64,000 nucleotides of DNA. Source: Candidatus Neomarinimicrobiota bacterium (GTDB lineage Bacteria > Fidelibacterota > Fidelibacteria > Fidelibacterales > Fidelibacteraceae). The notes beneath the pieces were generated by a model, which saw only the letters and a list, made by a program, of their open reading frames with translations, did no database searches and had not been told where the DNA came from. A program made the position numbers and the translations under genes. The first letter of the stretch is position 1. The number at the start of each line of letters is the position of its first letter. The DNA is taken from positions 1 through 64,000 of the forward strand of contig JAGGVO010000037.1 of assembly GCA_021157965.1 (NCBI GenBank), written 5' to 3'. Positions 17,654 through 26,611 of this stretch are shown here, one piece after another.

Positions 17654-18279
17654 GTGTTCACCTCCTTTAAAGTTCCGTTGAGATTCCACCGGCGTGTTGC
17701 AAAGGTCTGCCACTCTTCCTGGTGACTCACCACAAGGCATGTGAGATCCTCACGGGAAAAGCACCGGATGGTTTTTTGGACATTTTCAGGATCGAGATTT
17801 GATGTAATTTCGTCCAGCAAGTAGATATTCCGGTTTAAAAGCAATGAAATAATGATGTTAATCCGTTGTTTTTCACCGTTGGACAAGGACAGGAAAGAGC
17901 TGTCCAGTAACTTATCATCCAGGGAGAAAAAATCCATCAGCTCCATCAACTGCTTATGCTTATCTTCTATATTTCTCACCATAAACCGCATCAGAGAAGA
18001 GGTTTTACCGGTGAATGCCGGCGGATTTTGTCCAATATAACCAAATACGGATCTGTATTGATGAATGTCTTTTTTACTCACTTTCCGGTTCTGAAAACTG
18101 ATTTCTGCTGTTTCGGGATAATCAAAAAAGAGGAGTGTTTTCAGGAATGTCGTTTTTCCACTTCCTGAGGGACCGGTAATGAGAATCCTGTCACCCTCAC
18201 GAATTTCTCCGGAGATATGATTTAAAATAACTTTATCCTTTTTTTTCACATAAATGTTTTCAAACTTTATCAATATCAC
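17650..18279 (-). CDS. fetA: ABC transporter ATP-binding protein FetA-like
   Basis: A 209-residue ATPase subunit. Walker A is GPSGSGKTT near residue 36, the Q-loop region is YIGQNPPAFTG, the ABC signature is the variant LSNGEKQR, and Walker B is YLLDEITSNLDP. The switch histidine follows in LVVSHQEEW. The small size and the direct partner FetB identify a YbbL/FetA-type exporter rather than a nutrient importer. It diverges from the glycerate kinase gene across only 36 bases, which must hold both promoters. Confidence 0.87.
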   Translation of the reverse strand: MILIKFENIYVKKKDKVILNHISGEIREGDRILITGPSGSGKTTFLKTLLFFDYPETAEISFQNRKVSKKDIHQYRSVFGYIGQNPPAFTGKTSSLMRFMVRNIEDKHKQLMELMDFFSLDDKLLDSSFLSLSNGEKQRINIIISLLLNRNIYLLDEITSNLDPENVQKTIRCFSREDLTCLVVSHQEEWQTFATRRWNLNGTLKEVNT

Positions 18280-18315
18280 TCCTTATGATTCATTTGAAAT
18301 ATTTGGAGAAAACGG

Positions 18316-19569
18316 ATGATAAAAAGCAGTAGAAATATAGCACATGATTTGGAGAATATCATCCACGAAAGCATCCGGAATTGCCACCCGGAAAAAATCC
18401 TCCCGCCATATCTGAAAAATCTTTTCATCCGTCCTCCCTATGCCCTAATATCCATCGGTAAAGCCGCAGTTTCCATGGCAGAAGTTTTCATGAATCATAT
18501 TTCTGTATCTCCTGATATAAACTGTGTTATCACCTCTCCGGAATATATCCCGGAAAATTACAGAAATGATTTAACGATTTATCCGGGAGAACACCCTTAT
18601 CCGGGAGAAAAAACATTAAGTACCTCGGAACATGTACTCGAACGAATTCTGAAAAGCATTCCGGGGAACGGACAGATTGTATTGCTGTTATCGGGCGGGG
18701 GTTCAGCCTTGTTTGAAATCCCGCAACCCGGATTGTGTATAAGGGACATATCCATCATTACGAAAGCTCTCATGGAAAAAGGGGCAGACATTCAGGCACT
18801 CAATACCGTCCGAAAACAGATGTCTGCCGTAAAAGGTGGGAAACTTGCACGCTTACTGTATCCCCGTGAAATTAAAGCTCTCATCATGTCTGATGTCATG
18901 GGAGATAACCTTGAGCTGATTGCTTCAGGTCCGGTAACACCCGATACGAGTACATTTGAAGATGCACAGACAATATTATCAGCGTATGGTCTTGATACAA
19001 ACCTTCTCAAGGGAATAAAAAAACAAAAAGAGAATACAGATTTCAGTCATGTTACCAGTACACTTATTTCAAACAACCAAACGCTGATTGATCAATGCAG
19101 GAAAGTTATACACAAAAGAGGAAAGCAATCCCGGCTTCTCCCCTTTTCCCTTTCCGGCGAGGCTTCAATGTGTGGAAAACGTATTGCCGATTATATCGTA
19201 TTAGCGGTTGAAACATTTCCCGTTTTTTATATCGGCGGAGGAGAAACGTCGGTGACTGTCCGCGGAAGCGGTATTGGCGGACGTAACATGGAAGTGGCAT
19301 TAAAAGCAGGACTGGAATTATACAAAACACCTTATACCTGGGGCGTGGCCTGTGTTGGTTCTGACGGTATAGACGGTCCCACCGATGCAGCCGGAGCTTT
19401 TATTACACGTCAGATGCTTTGTGAGAATACCGTGGTACAAGGAGAAAAAGCTCTTAAAAATAATAACACATACCCTTTTTTTAAATCATTCCACAGTTTG
19501 ATAAAAACCGGCTACACGGGTATCAACCTGAATGATTTGTTTATTGCATTTTTGGATAAGCCATCCTAG
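18316..19569 (+). CDS. glycerate 2-kinase, MOFRL/DUF4147 family
   Basis: A 417-residue kinase of the GckA/TtuD class, which phosphorylates D-glycerate to 2-phosphoglycerate, linking serine or glyoxylate routes to glycolysis. The N-terminal DUF4147 domain shows ISIGKAAVSMAE, LLSGGGSALFEIP, LNTVRKQMSAVKGGKLA and LIMSDVMGDNLELIASGPV. The C-terminal MOFRL domain shows FYIGGGETSVTVRGSGIGGR and GVACVGSDGIDGPTDAAGA. GGAGAAAACGG precedes the ATG. The last four bases overlap the convergent histidine kinase gene. Confidence 0.93.
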   Translation: MIKSSRNIAHDLENIIHESIRNCHPEKILPPYLKNLFIRPPYALISIGKAAVSMAEVFMNHISVSPDINCVITSPEYIPENYRNDLTIYPGEHPYPGEKTLSTSEHVLERILKSIPGNGQIVLLLSGGGSALFEIPQPGLCIRDISIITKALMEKGADIQALNTVRKQMSAVKGGKLARLLYPREIKALIMSDVMGDNLELIASGPVTPDTSTFEDAQTILSAYGLDTNLLKGIKKQKENTDFSHVTSTLISNNQTLIDQCRKVIHKRGKQSRLLPFSLSGEASMCGKRIADYIVLAVETFPVFYIGGGETSVTVRGSGIGGRNMEVALKAGLELYKTPYTWGVACVGSDGIDGPTDAAGAFITRQMLCENTVVQGEKALKNNNTYPFFKSFHSLIKTGYTGINLNDLFIAFLDKPS

Positions 19570-21743
19570 GAATGAGGAATGCGGATTTTATATTGCACAC
19601 CCGAATCCGAATGAAGCTCATAGCTGCCGTTCAACTCACGAATAAAACCAGTTATTAAATTCAATCCCAGGGTTTGGGAATCTTTTAAAACAGATGTGGC
19701 GTCAAAGCCGGTACCATTATCAGCTATATCAAGGATAAGCTCTCCATGTTCTTTCGATAAGCCAATAGTAATTAAGCCTCCATTCATGTTATGGAACCCG
19801 TGTTTCATGCTGTTGACTATAATTTCGTTCATGAGCATGCCCAGGGTAATTGCCTTATCAAAAGTGACTTCCACCGGATCGGATTTAAACATATCGAAAC
19901 TGATGTTTTTATCACCGGAAATGGCAAAAATAATATTTTCAGCCAGCTCTTTGAGATATGTATGCAGTTTAACCTTTCCCGAATCCTGGCTTTCATAGAG
20001 TTTCTCATGAAGAAGTGCCAGACTTTTCAATCTGTCACGGGTATCATAGAACACAGACAGTGCATTCTGCTCGTTAATAACCATAGCCTTCAAATCCATT
20101 AAGTTTGCCATGATTTGCATATTGTTTTTCACACGGTGATGTATTTCACTCAAAAGAAGCTCTTTTTCTTCCAGGGATTTAATAAGATTTAATCGCTTCA
20201 TATATTGGGCTGTCATTTCAACAAAATACAGAATCAAAGCCGTTGTCCTGCTGGAGTCATCCGATATTTTAAAATAATACACAAAATAGTAAGCGTCTCC
20301 TATCCGGCAGGGTTTATCAGACAGTACAGAGAATATCTCATCGGATGATAAAGCCTTTTGCAAATTCATTTTATATGCGGATCTGTCTTCTTCACTGATA
20401 AACAGGAAGTCCTTTATATCTTTATCCGGGTTTAATTTCCGGGCGCCATAGAAATCTTCCCGTGTTTTTAAATTCATGGTTATAATCCTCATCTGATTAT
20501 CCACAGCCAGGATAGGAATCTTCATGACAGCGGCATAAAATTTGCGGGCCAGAATCTCCTGATGAAAAGTCTTACTTTCAGGCAACGCAAATCCGTTTTC
20601 ATCTTCCGAATAGAGGGCAAAAGTCATTTGAAGCCGATTATATATACATGAAAGCATACCTGCAATTAACTTAATGACAGGAATATACGCAGATTCAGGT
20701 TTATGGTTCTCTTTTACATAATCCAATCCAACAAAACCCATCATAACCTGGTTTCGAAAGATTCCGGAAACCAACGCCCCGGAAATATCCTGCATTTCCA
20801 AAATTTCTTTCTCATGGATTGCTTCAACCGGTAATTCATCGAGAGATTGAAAATATATAACCTCTTTTTTCTGAAGCTGATTAAGCCACCAGGGATAATC
20901 GGCTATCGGCAGATGCTGTAGTTTTTTTATCTGAGGTTCAATTCCCTTATCACACCATTCATAAGTGTTTATAATGTATTTCCCATCTTTTGAAAACTGA
21001 AATATATATGCTCTGTCCGCCTTACAACAACGACCTGTCAATTCGAGGAGTTGGTAAATCATTTCAGGATAATTTCCCAAAAGAGAAGGATTGGTCATTT
21101 TTAAAAAAAGAGAGTTTAAATGATGATAAAAAGATGGGGTTATGCTATCCTGAATCTCTTTTTTCTCGCTTTGGGAACCTTTTTTATCGTAAATCAAGTG
21201 GTTTTCCTGCTTATAGAAGAGGTACCTTTCTGCCAGAATAAATAAGGCAATCATTATAAATGAGAGGTTTAAAAGAATATAATTAACCAGAAAGACAGAA
21301 TTTGCCGATCTCTGAAAAAGATAAAGATAAGCCGGAAGACTGAGCAACAAAATGAGCAGAGAACTCAGACCATATATTAATATTTTTCTGAAGGTTAGTT
21401 TATAAAAATAAACAACAAAATAGAAGACAAGTAAAAACAAAGCAAAGCCTATATAGAAAAAATAATCTCCCTGAAACAGGGAAACCCATACAAAAAAGAG
21501 AGCTGAAAACAAATTAATAATTACAATGATATTTTTCCGTACAGGGTCATCACCCCTTTTTAAACTGTTAATGTGATAAAATGCAATGAGCGTACCAAAT
21601 AAAAGGACAAGGACAAACCATTGAATAAAAATCATGGGACTATTCAATATCCGATGATTCAAAAATGCGATATAAATGACGGGGATCCACAGGAGGATAT
21701 TCAACAATAAAGCAGACGAATGTTTAGTTCTGCCTGAATACAT
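19566..21743 (-). CDS. membrane sensor histidine kinase (HisKA_2 type)
   Basis: A 725-residue sensor kinase. About six hydrophobic helices fill residues 8-170. Next come a GAF-like domain (about 215-370, with CCKADRAYIFQFSKDGKY), a PAS-like domain (about 395-505) and a HisKA_2 dimerisation domain whose phosphoacceptor is in LLSEIHHRVKNNMQIM. The C-terminal HATPase region has MLMNEIIVNSMKHGF (N box) and DNGTGFD (G1 box). HisKA_2 kinases often signal to unusual or distant receivers, and no response regulator gene is in this window, so it is an orphan. It starts six bases after the lpxL stop and may ride on the hisS-lpxL transcript. The signal is unknown. Confidence 0.9.
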   Translation of the reverse strand: MYSGRTKHSSALLLNILLWIPVIYIAFLNHRILNSPMIFIQWFVLVLLFGTLIAFYHINSLKRGDDPVRKNIIVIINLFSALFFVWVSLFQGDYFFYIGFALFLLVFYFVVYFYKLTFRKILIYGLSSLLILLLSLPAYLYLFQRSANSVFLVNYILLNLSFIMIALFILAERYLFYKQENHLIYDKKGSQSEKKEIQDSITPSFYHHLNSLFLKMTNPSLLGNYPEMIYQLLELTGRCCKADRAYIFQFSKDGKYIINTYEWCDKGIEPQIKKLQHLPIADYPWWLNQLQKKEVIYFQSLDELPVEAIHEKEILEMQDISGALVSGIFRNQVMMGFVGLDYVKENHKPESAYIPVIKLIAGMLSCIYNRLQMTFALYSEDENGFALPESKTFHQEILARKFYAAVMKIPILAVDNQMRIITMNLKTREDFYGARKLNPDKDIKDFLFISEEDRSAYKMNLQKALSSDEIFSVLSDKPCRIGDAYYFVYYFKISDDSSRTTALILYFVEMTAQYMKRLNLIKSLEEKELLLSEIHHRVKNNMQIMANLMDLKAMVINEQNALSVFYDTRDRLKSLALLHEKLYESQDSGKVKLHTYLKELAENIIFAISGDKNISFDMFKSDPVEVTFDKAITLGMLMNEIIVNSMKHGFHNMNGGLITIGLSKEHGELILDIADNGTGFDATSVLKDSQTLGLNLITGFIRELNGSYELHSDSGVQYKIRIPHS

Positions 21744-21749
21744 AAGACA

Positions 21750-22703
21750 TTAATACCGGAGTATTTCTTTAACTGTTCGTTTATAGACCTTATCCGGTTT
21801 GCCCCATAATTTATGGAACCACATCCATTGTCGGGGATACTTCACTATCCAGGGTTCAAATGTTTTCATGACAGTTTTCATGGTCCGGCCGATGGTCTCT
21901 TCATTTAGAACAGGTATGGATTCATCGTTAACCGGAAAAAAATGGATACAAAATTTCCCTTTCTGATACAGGGGTGCCACACCTAAAATTTCTGCACCCG
22001 TTCTGAATTTGAGGACGGCCGTTCCTTTTGCAATGGACGTCATCCGGTTAAAAAAGGGGATTTTGACTCCCTTTTCATGGGCATTCTGGTCTACAGCTAC
22101 AGCGAGAACGTGGTTATTTTCAAGGGCTTTTTCATACGCTTTCATGCCCTGCCGTGTAGAAATCATATGCATTGCGTCCCCCATATCGAGACGCAATTTG
22201 AGAAAAAAATCATCACTCAGAGGATTTTTCATGGGTTTATATATTCCCGTTGTCGTTATCCCGCTCATATTTAACCAGGAAGCAACATACTCCCAATTTC
22301 CGAAATGCAGAGCCGTCAGGATAACACCTTTCCCTTTTCCCAGGGCCTTGTCAAGATATTCCCGTCCCCGAATCTCTGCTGATAAAATCCTTTTTTTGTT
22401 CTTCTTCTTGTTCTGACTGAAAAACTGAACAGCCATTTCTCCAAAAAAACGGTAAACCTGATGGGCCAGATGAAGTTTTTCCTCATACGATTTCTCAGGA
22501 AATACAACATCCATATTGTACATCATCACCTGAAACCGATAGGGAAAAAAATACCATGACAGATCACCTATTCGCCTGCCAATCCACTCGGAGATGTGAG
22601 CGGGCAGGGCATTGGCTAAAAACCGCACAAAAAGAAGTACAGAATATTCCAACTTGTATTTAAAGGGTATGGCTTTCTTTTCCAAGGGCTTTCCCGAGCT
22701 CAT
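21750..22703 (-). CDS. lpxL: lipid A biosynthesis acyltransferase, LpxL/HtrB-like
   Basis: A 317-residue inner-membrane acyltransferase of the LpxL/LpxM family, which adds a secondary acyl chain to Kdo-lipid A precursors using acyl-ACP. Seen are an N-terminal hydrophobic anchor (about 20-40), the catalytic H-x4-E as HFGNWEY near residue 130, GIYKPMKNPLSD, and the C-terminal WMWFHKLWG. The product implies a Gram-negative outer membrane with lipid A-like lipid. The ATG lies 44 bases inside the end of hisS, a long overlap; the TTG at 22652 would avoid it but would cut into the family N terminus. Homologues in lipid A-free organisms acylate other glycolipids, so the acceptor is inferred. Confidence 0.87.
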   Translation of the reverse strand: MSSGKPLEKKAIPFKYKLEYSVLLFVRFLANALPAHISEWIGRRIGDLSWYFFPYRFQVMMYNMDVVFPEKSYEEKLHLAHQVYRFFGEMAVQFFSQNKKKNKKRILSAEIRGREYLDKALGKGKGVILTALHFGNWEYVASWLNMSGITTTGIYKPMKNPLSDDFFLKLRLDMGDAMHMISTRQGMKAYEKALENNHVLAVAVDQNAHEKGVKIPFFNRMTSIAKGTAVLKFRTGAEILGVAPLYQKGKFCIHFFPVNDESIPVLNEETIGRTMKTVMKTFEPWIVKYPRQWMWFHKLWGKPDKVYKRTVKEILRY

Positions 22704-23934
22704 TCCATGCGATCTGACTGGTTTCGCCTGTTTGCAGATTTTTCAATGTGAGAGTCCCTGATTCCAGTTCTTCGGGGCCGATTACAGTGACATACTGTGC
22801 CTGTTTTTTATTGGCATCCCGCATCATGGCTTTCACACTTCGACGGAGCAAATCCGTTTCTATGACAAATCCCTGATGCCTGAGTGCGGTACACGTTTTC
22901 AGAATACCCTGATAGGACTCAACATCAAGGGTTGCAATGTAAAGATCCGGACGTGATGCCGGCACATCTGCTATCTTTTCGGCTTCCAGCGCCAGAATCA
23001 ACCGTTCGACACCTGCTGCAAATCCGACAGCCGGAGTTGATTTTCCTCCCAGCTCCTCCACAAGATTGTCATAGCGTCCGCCACCACAGAGGGCATCCTG
23101 GGCTCCCAACTGTTTTCCTTTGATTTCAAACGTTGTACGGGTATAATAATCCAGTCCCCGCACCAGTTTCGGATTGATGGTGTATGTTATTCCCTGGACA
23201 TCCAGCAATTTACAGACCTGTTCAAAATGAGCGTTGTCTTCAGGGGAAAGGTGATCGTTGATTTTCGGTGCATGGTCATCCAGAAGTTTCTGGCAGGATT
23301 TATTTTTACAGTCAAAAAGCCTGAGAATATTTATATCAAACCGTTTACGGCAAACAGGACAGAATGCGTCAAAATGGGGCTTCAGGGATTCTGCCAGTAA
23401 CTGAATATATCTAAGGCGATCTTTAGTATTGCCGATACTGTTGATATGTAGCTCCCATTCCCGGAGCCCCACTTTTTGGTATATCTCACAGGCAAGTGTA
23501 ATCACTTCAGCATCTGCTTCAGGATATTCAGAGCCAATGAGTTCGATCCCGAACTGGTGAAACTGCCGGAGCCGGCCAGCCTGGGGACGTTCCTGTCTGA
23601 ACAGTGGACCAACATACCACAATTTATGTAACGGAGATTGTTGTTCATAATGATGCTGAATGTAGGAACGGATGACGGATGCAGTGTATTCGGGCCGAAG
23701 GGTCAGCCATTCTCCCCCTTTATCCTGAAACGTATACATTTCTTTGCTGACGATATCAGAAAATTCGCCGATACCCCGGGCAAATAGTTCAGTTTTTTCA
23801 AATACCGGGGTTCTGATTTCCTGATAGAAAGCAGAGGAAAAAACTTCCCGACACACCGTTTCCACATGATGCCAGAGCGGCGATTCCCATGGGAGTATGT
23901 CCTTTGTCCCTTTAATAGCTTTGATAGACATCAT
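22660..23934 (-). CDS. hisS: histidyl-tRNA synthetase
   Basis: A 424-residue class II synthetase that charges tRNA-His. Motif 1 region VFEKTELFARGIGEFSDIVSKEMYTF, motif 2 WYVGPLFRQERPQAGRLRQFHQFG, the histidine-A box LVRGLDYYTRTTFEI and motif 3 AVGFAAGVERLILALE are all present. The C-terminal anticodon-binding domain spans about 335-410. A middle insertion has four cysteines (FCPVCRKRF, then CKNKSCQ), a possible zinc knuckle seen in some HisS. TTGAGG lies before the ATG-ATG start. An 80-base gap separates it from the HIT gene upstream. Confidence 0.96.
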   Translation of the reverse strand: MMSIKAIKGTKDILPWESPLWHHVETVCREVFSSAFYQEIRTPVFEKTELFARGIGEFSDIVSKEMYTFQDKGGEWLTLRPEYTASVIRSYIQHHYEQQSPLHKLWYVGPLFRQERPQAGRLRQFHQFGIELIGSEYPEADAEVITLACEIYQKVGLREWELHINSIGNTKDRLRYIQLLAESLKPHFDAFCPVCRKRFDINILRLFDCKNKSCQKLLDDHAPKINDHLSPEDNAHFEQVCKLLDVQGITYTINPKLVRGLDYYTRTTFEIKGKQLGAQDALCGGGRYDNLVEELGGKSTPAVGFAAGVERLILALEAEKIADVPASRPDLYIATLDVESYQGILKTCTALRHQGFVIETDLLRRSVKAMMRDANKKQAQYVTVIGPEELESGTLTLKNLQTGETSQIAWNELGKALGKESHTL

Positions 23935-24014
23935 GAATCCTCAATTGTTTCTTAATACATCTGAACTCTTATGAATATCAGATCAAAATGAAAAGAAAAA
24001 TATACGGGAAACTG

Positions 24015-24524
24015 TCATTCAGATTTCCGGGCATCTTTCATCTTAATGAAGGTGTCATGAAGTTCTTTCCATGTCTCTTTCAGTCCGTCCATCATAACCT
24101 TGGTATGGCCAATGATCGGCATAAAATTCGTATCCCCAAGCCACCGGGGAACAATATGCTGATGGAGGTGATCTGCTATTCCGGCTCCGCTTACACTGCC
24201 AAGATTTATGCCGATATTATATCCCTGGGGAGTCAGACAGGCGTCGAGCACACGGAGGGAGATTTTGGTGAGTTCTGTTATTTCACGGTTTTCATCATCC
24301 GTCAGGGACAGGTAATCCGATGTATGCCGGTAAGGGGCAATCATCAGATGTCCGTTGTTATATGGAAAGAGATTCATCAGGACAAAGGTGTATTGCCCGC
24401 GGTAGACAATCAGGTTTTCCTCATCATCGTCCTCAGCTGGCTTCTGACAGAAAATACAACGATCTTTCCCGGATTTATCCCGACGGATATATTCAATCCG
24501 CCAGGGAGCCCAGAGATAATCCAT
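24015..24524 (-). CDS. HIT-family nucleotide hydrolase
   Basis: A 169-residue histidine-triad protein. The HIT motif appears as HLHQHIVPRW near residue 112, with the catalytic histidines. The N terminus has WAPWRIEYI and a CIFCQ knuckle plus downstream histidines, typical of the zinc-binding Ap4A-phosphorylase-like branch (FHIT/GalT-like). Such proteins hydrolyse dinucleoside polyphosphates or nucleotide conjugates; the exact substrate cannot be read here. The ATG comes two bases after the stop of the EF-G-like gene, so it belongs to that minus-strand unit. Confidence 0.9.
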   Translation of the reverse strand: MDYLWAPWRIEYIRRDKSGKDRCIFCQKPAEDDDEENLIVYRGQYTFVLMNLFPYNNGHLMIAPYRHTSDYLSLTDDENREITELTKISLRVLDACLTPQGYNIGINLGSVSGAGIADHLHQHIVPRWLGDTNFMPIIGHTKVMMDGLKETWKELHDTFIKMKDARKSE

Positions 24525-24526
24525 AT

Positions 24527-26611
24527 TTAATGTCCTTCTTCCCGTTCTTTCAGGTATTCTTCGACAATTTTTTCCTGAATTTCCCTGGGAACATATTCAT
24601 AGTGACTGAATTTTCTGCGGTGATATCCACGGCCCTGACAGAGAGAGCGAAGGGTATTGGAATATTTATAGAGATTGGCCAAAGGTACTTCCGCCTTAAT
24701 GATCTGGAAGTGTCCGTCAGAATCCATACCGAGGACCTTGCCACGGCGGGCGGAGATATCTCCCATGACATCGCCCATGTATTCTTCGGGAATGGTGATT
24801 TCGATCTCATAAATAGGTTCCAGCAAAATAGGATCTGCTTTCGTAAAAGCGTCCCGAAAAGCACCACGGGCCGCAATCTGGAAAGCGATATCCTTTGAAT
24901 CTACCGGGTGCTGTTTTCCGTCAAAGACAACCGCTTTCACATCAATGACCTTATTTCCGGAAAGGGGGCCGGCTTCGCAAGCCTGACGGACACCTTTTTC
25001 AATAGACGGTACAAAAGACCGGTCCACATTCATTCCCACAAGCTCACTGGCAAATTCAATGCCTGTCCCCCGGGGCAAGGGTTCAATTCGGAGTTCCACT
25101 TCACCAAACTGTCCTGCACCACCGGACTGTTTTTTATGGCGATAACGGGCTGTGGTTGTTTTTCGAATGGTTTCACGATACGGTATTTTCGGTTGAACCT
25201 GGACAATTTCCACGTTGAATCGCTGGGCAATTTTCTTCAGGGATATATCCAGATGAATTTCTCCCATACCAGAGACAATCGTCTGCTTCAATTCGGAATC
25301 CACGACATAATGAAAGGTCGGATCCTCAGCCTGAACCTGTGCCAGGCCTGTCCCGATTTTCTCTTCATCGCCTTTTGCAGCTGCTTCCACAGCAACACGA
25401 ATTACAGGTTCGGGATATTTAATCCCCACAAACTGCCAGGGCTCTTTGGAATCCACCAGCGTATGATTGGTCATGGTATTTTTCAATTTGACAGCAATAC
25501 CAATATCACCGGCCTTGATTTCCGAAACCTCTTTCCGGTGTTTTCCGTTCAAAATATAAAGGTTTCCGAAACGTTCGGATGTATTGGTTGCCGGATTTTT
25601 TAATTCATCCCCCACTTTCAGGTTTCCGCTGATAACCTTGAAGTAGGAAATATCCCCCACATGCTGTTCATGGACGGTTTTATAAATAAAAACTGCCGTA
25701 ACTCCTTTTTCATCAATTGTAATGGGTTCGGGATCACTATCACCGGATTTTTTCACCTTCCATTCTTTATTTTGTGACGGGTCAGGATAATAATCCACCA
25801 TAATTTCCATCATGCGTGAAATGCCCACTTTTTTTTCAGACGAAACACAAACAAGGGGAAAGAAATTCCGCTCAAGAATAGCACGCCGAAGCCCATCCTT
25901 CAGCTCCTCTTCTGTCAATTCACCGGATTCAAAAAACTTTTCCAGCAGGACATCATCCGATTCTGCAATCATTTCCACCAGTTCTTCATAACGTGTGTCG
26001 AAAGTGTCCTTTAAATCTGCCGGGATTTCTTCTTCCGTATAAACGCCGTTCTTATCAAAAACCAGCATTTTTCTTTTCAACAGGTCGATAATGCTGTCAA
26101 AGGCAGGGCCGGGGTTAACAGGATACTGTATAGGATAGATCCGGTTGGAAAAACGATCACGAACACTGTCAGTAATTGTATCGAATTGCGTATGTTCCTT
26201 ATCAAGCATAGACATAACAATCATGGCTGTTGTCTTGTAATCATTGACATAATTCCATGCAAATTCGGTCCCCACTTCAATACCGGATGTAGCATTGACC
26301 AGAACCATGGCATTTTCAACCACTTTCGCAGCACTGATTACTTCTCCGGCAAAATCCATATAGCCCGGCGTATCCAGAATATTGCATTTTACACCATTCT
26401 TTTCAAAATGCATAAAAGATGTTTTAATAGATATTTGGCGTTCTATTTCATCACTGGAATAATCTGAAGTGGTACTCCCCTCTTCAATGGATCCGATCCG
26501 GTTGATTTCACCGGCCAAAAGTAAAAGTGCATCAGACAAAATGGTTTTACCGCTGGCGGAATGTCCTATTAAAGAAAAGTTCCGAACATGCTTCGTATCG
26601 AATGTTTTCAT
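24527..26611 (-). CDS. EF-G-like translational GTPase (FusA2 type)
   Basis: A 694-residue paralogue of elongation factor G with all five EF-G-like domains. G1 is GHSASGKT. G3 is DTPGYMDF, where the catalytic histidine of normal EF-G (DTPGH) is tyrosine. The G4 site reads SMLDKE in place of NKMDRE. The C terminus (EYMGDVMGDISARRGKVLGMD) is a standard domain V. The G3 tyrosine recalls the EF-G-2/FusA2 family of Thermus and Thermotoga, whose role in translation is unsettled, so the housekeeping fusA should lie elsewhere. GGAGG seven bases before the ATG at 26611 fixes the start; it shares one base with the upstream stop (TGATG). HIT and hisS follow. Confidence 0.88.
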   Translation of the reverse strand: MKTFDTKHVRNFSLIGHSASGKTILSDALLLLAGEINRIGSIEEGSTTSDYSSDEIERQISIKTSFMHFEKNGVKCNILDTPGYMDFAGEVISAAKVVENAMVLVNATSGIEVGTEFAWNYVNDYKTTAMIVMSMLDKEHTQFDTITDSVRDRFSNRIYPIQYPVNPGPAFDSIIDLLKRKMLVFDKNGVYTEEEIPADLKDTFDTRYEELVEMIAESDDVLLEKFFESGELTEEELKDGLRRAILERNFFPLVCVSSEKKVGISRMMEIMVDYYPDPSQNKEWKVKKSGDSDPEPITIDEKGVTAVFIYKTVHEQHVGDISYFKVISGNLKVGDELKNPATNTSERFGNLYILNGKHRKEVSEIKAGDIGIAVKLKNTMTNHTLVDSKEPWQFVGIKYPEPVIRVAVEAAAKGDEEKIGTGLAQVQAEDPTFHYVVDSELKQTIVSGMGEIHLDISLKKIAQRFNVEIVQVQPKIPYRETIRKTTTARYRHKKQSGGAGQFGEVELRIEPLPRGTGIEFASELVGMNVDRSFVPSIEKGVRQACEAGPLSGNKVIDVKAVVFDGKQHPVDSKDIAFQIAARGAFRDAFTKADPILLEPIYEIEITIPEEYMGDVMGDISARRGKVLGMDSDGHFQIIKAEVPLANLYKYSNTLRSLCQGRGYHRRKFSHYEYVPREIQEKIVEEYLKEREEGH

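Noticed and set aside
23988-24898. Plus-strand open frames opposite the HIT and EF-G-like genes
   Set aside because: They cover two convincing minus-strand genes and show no family features.
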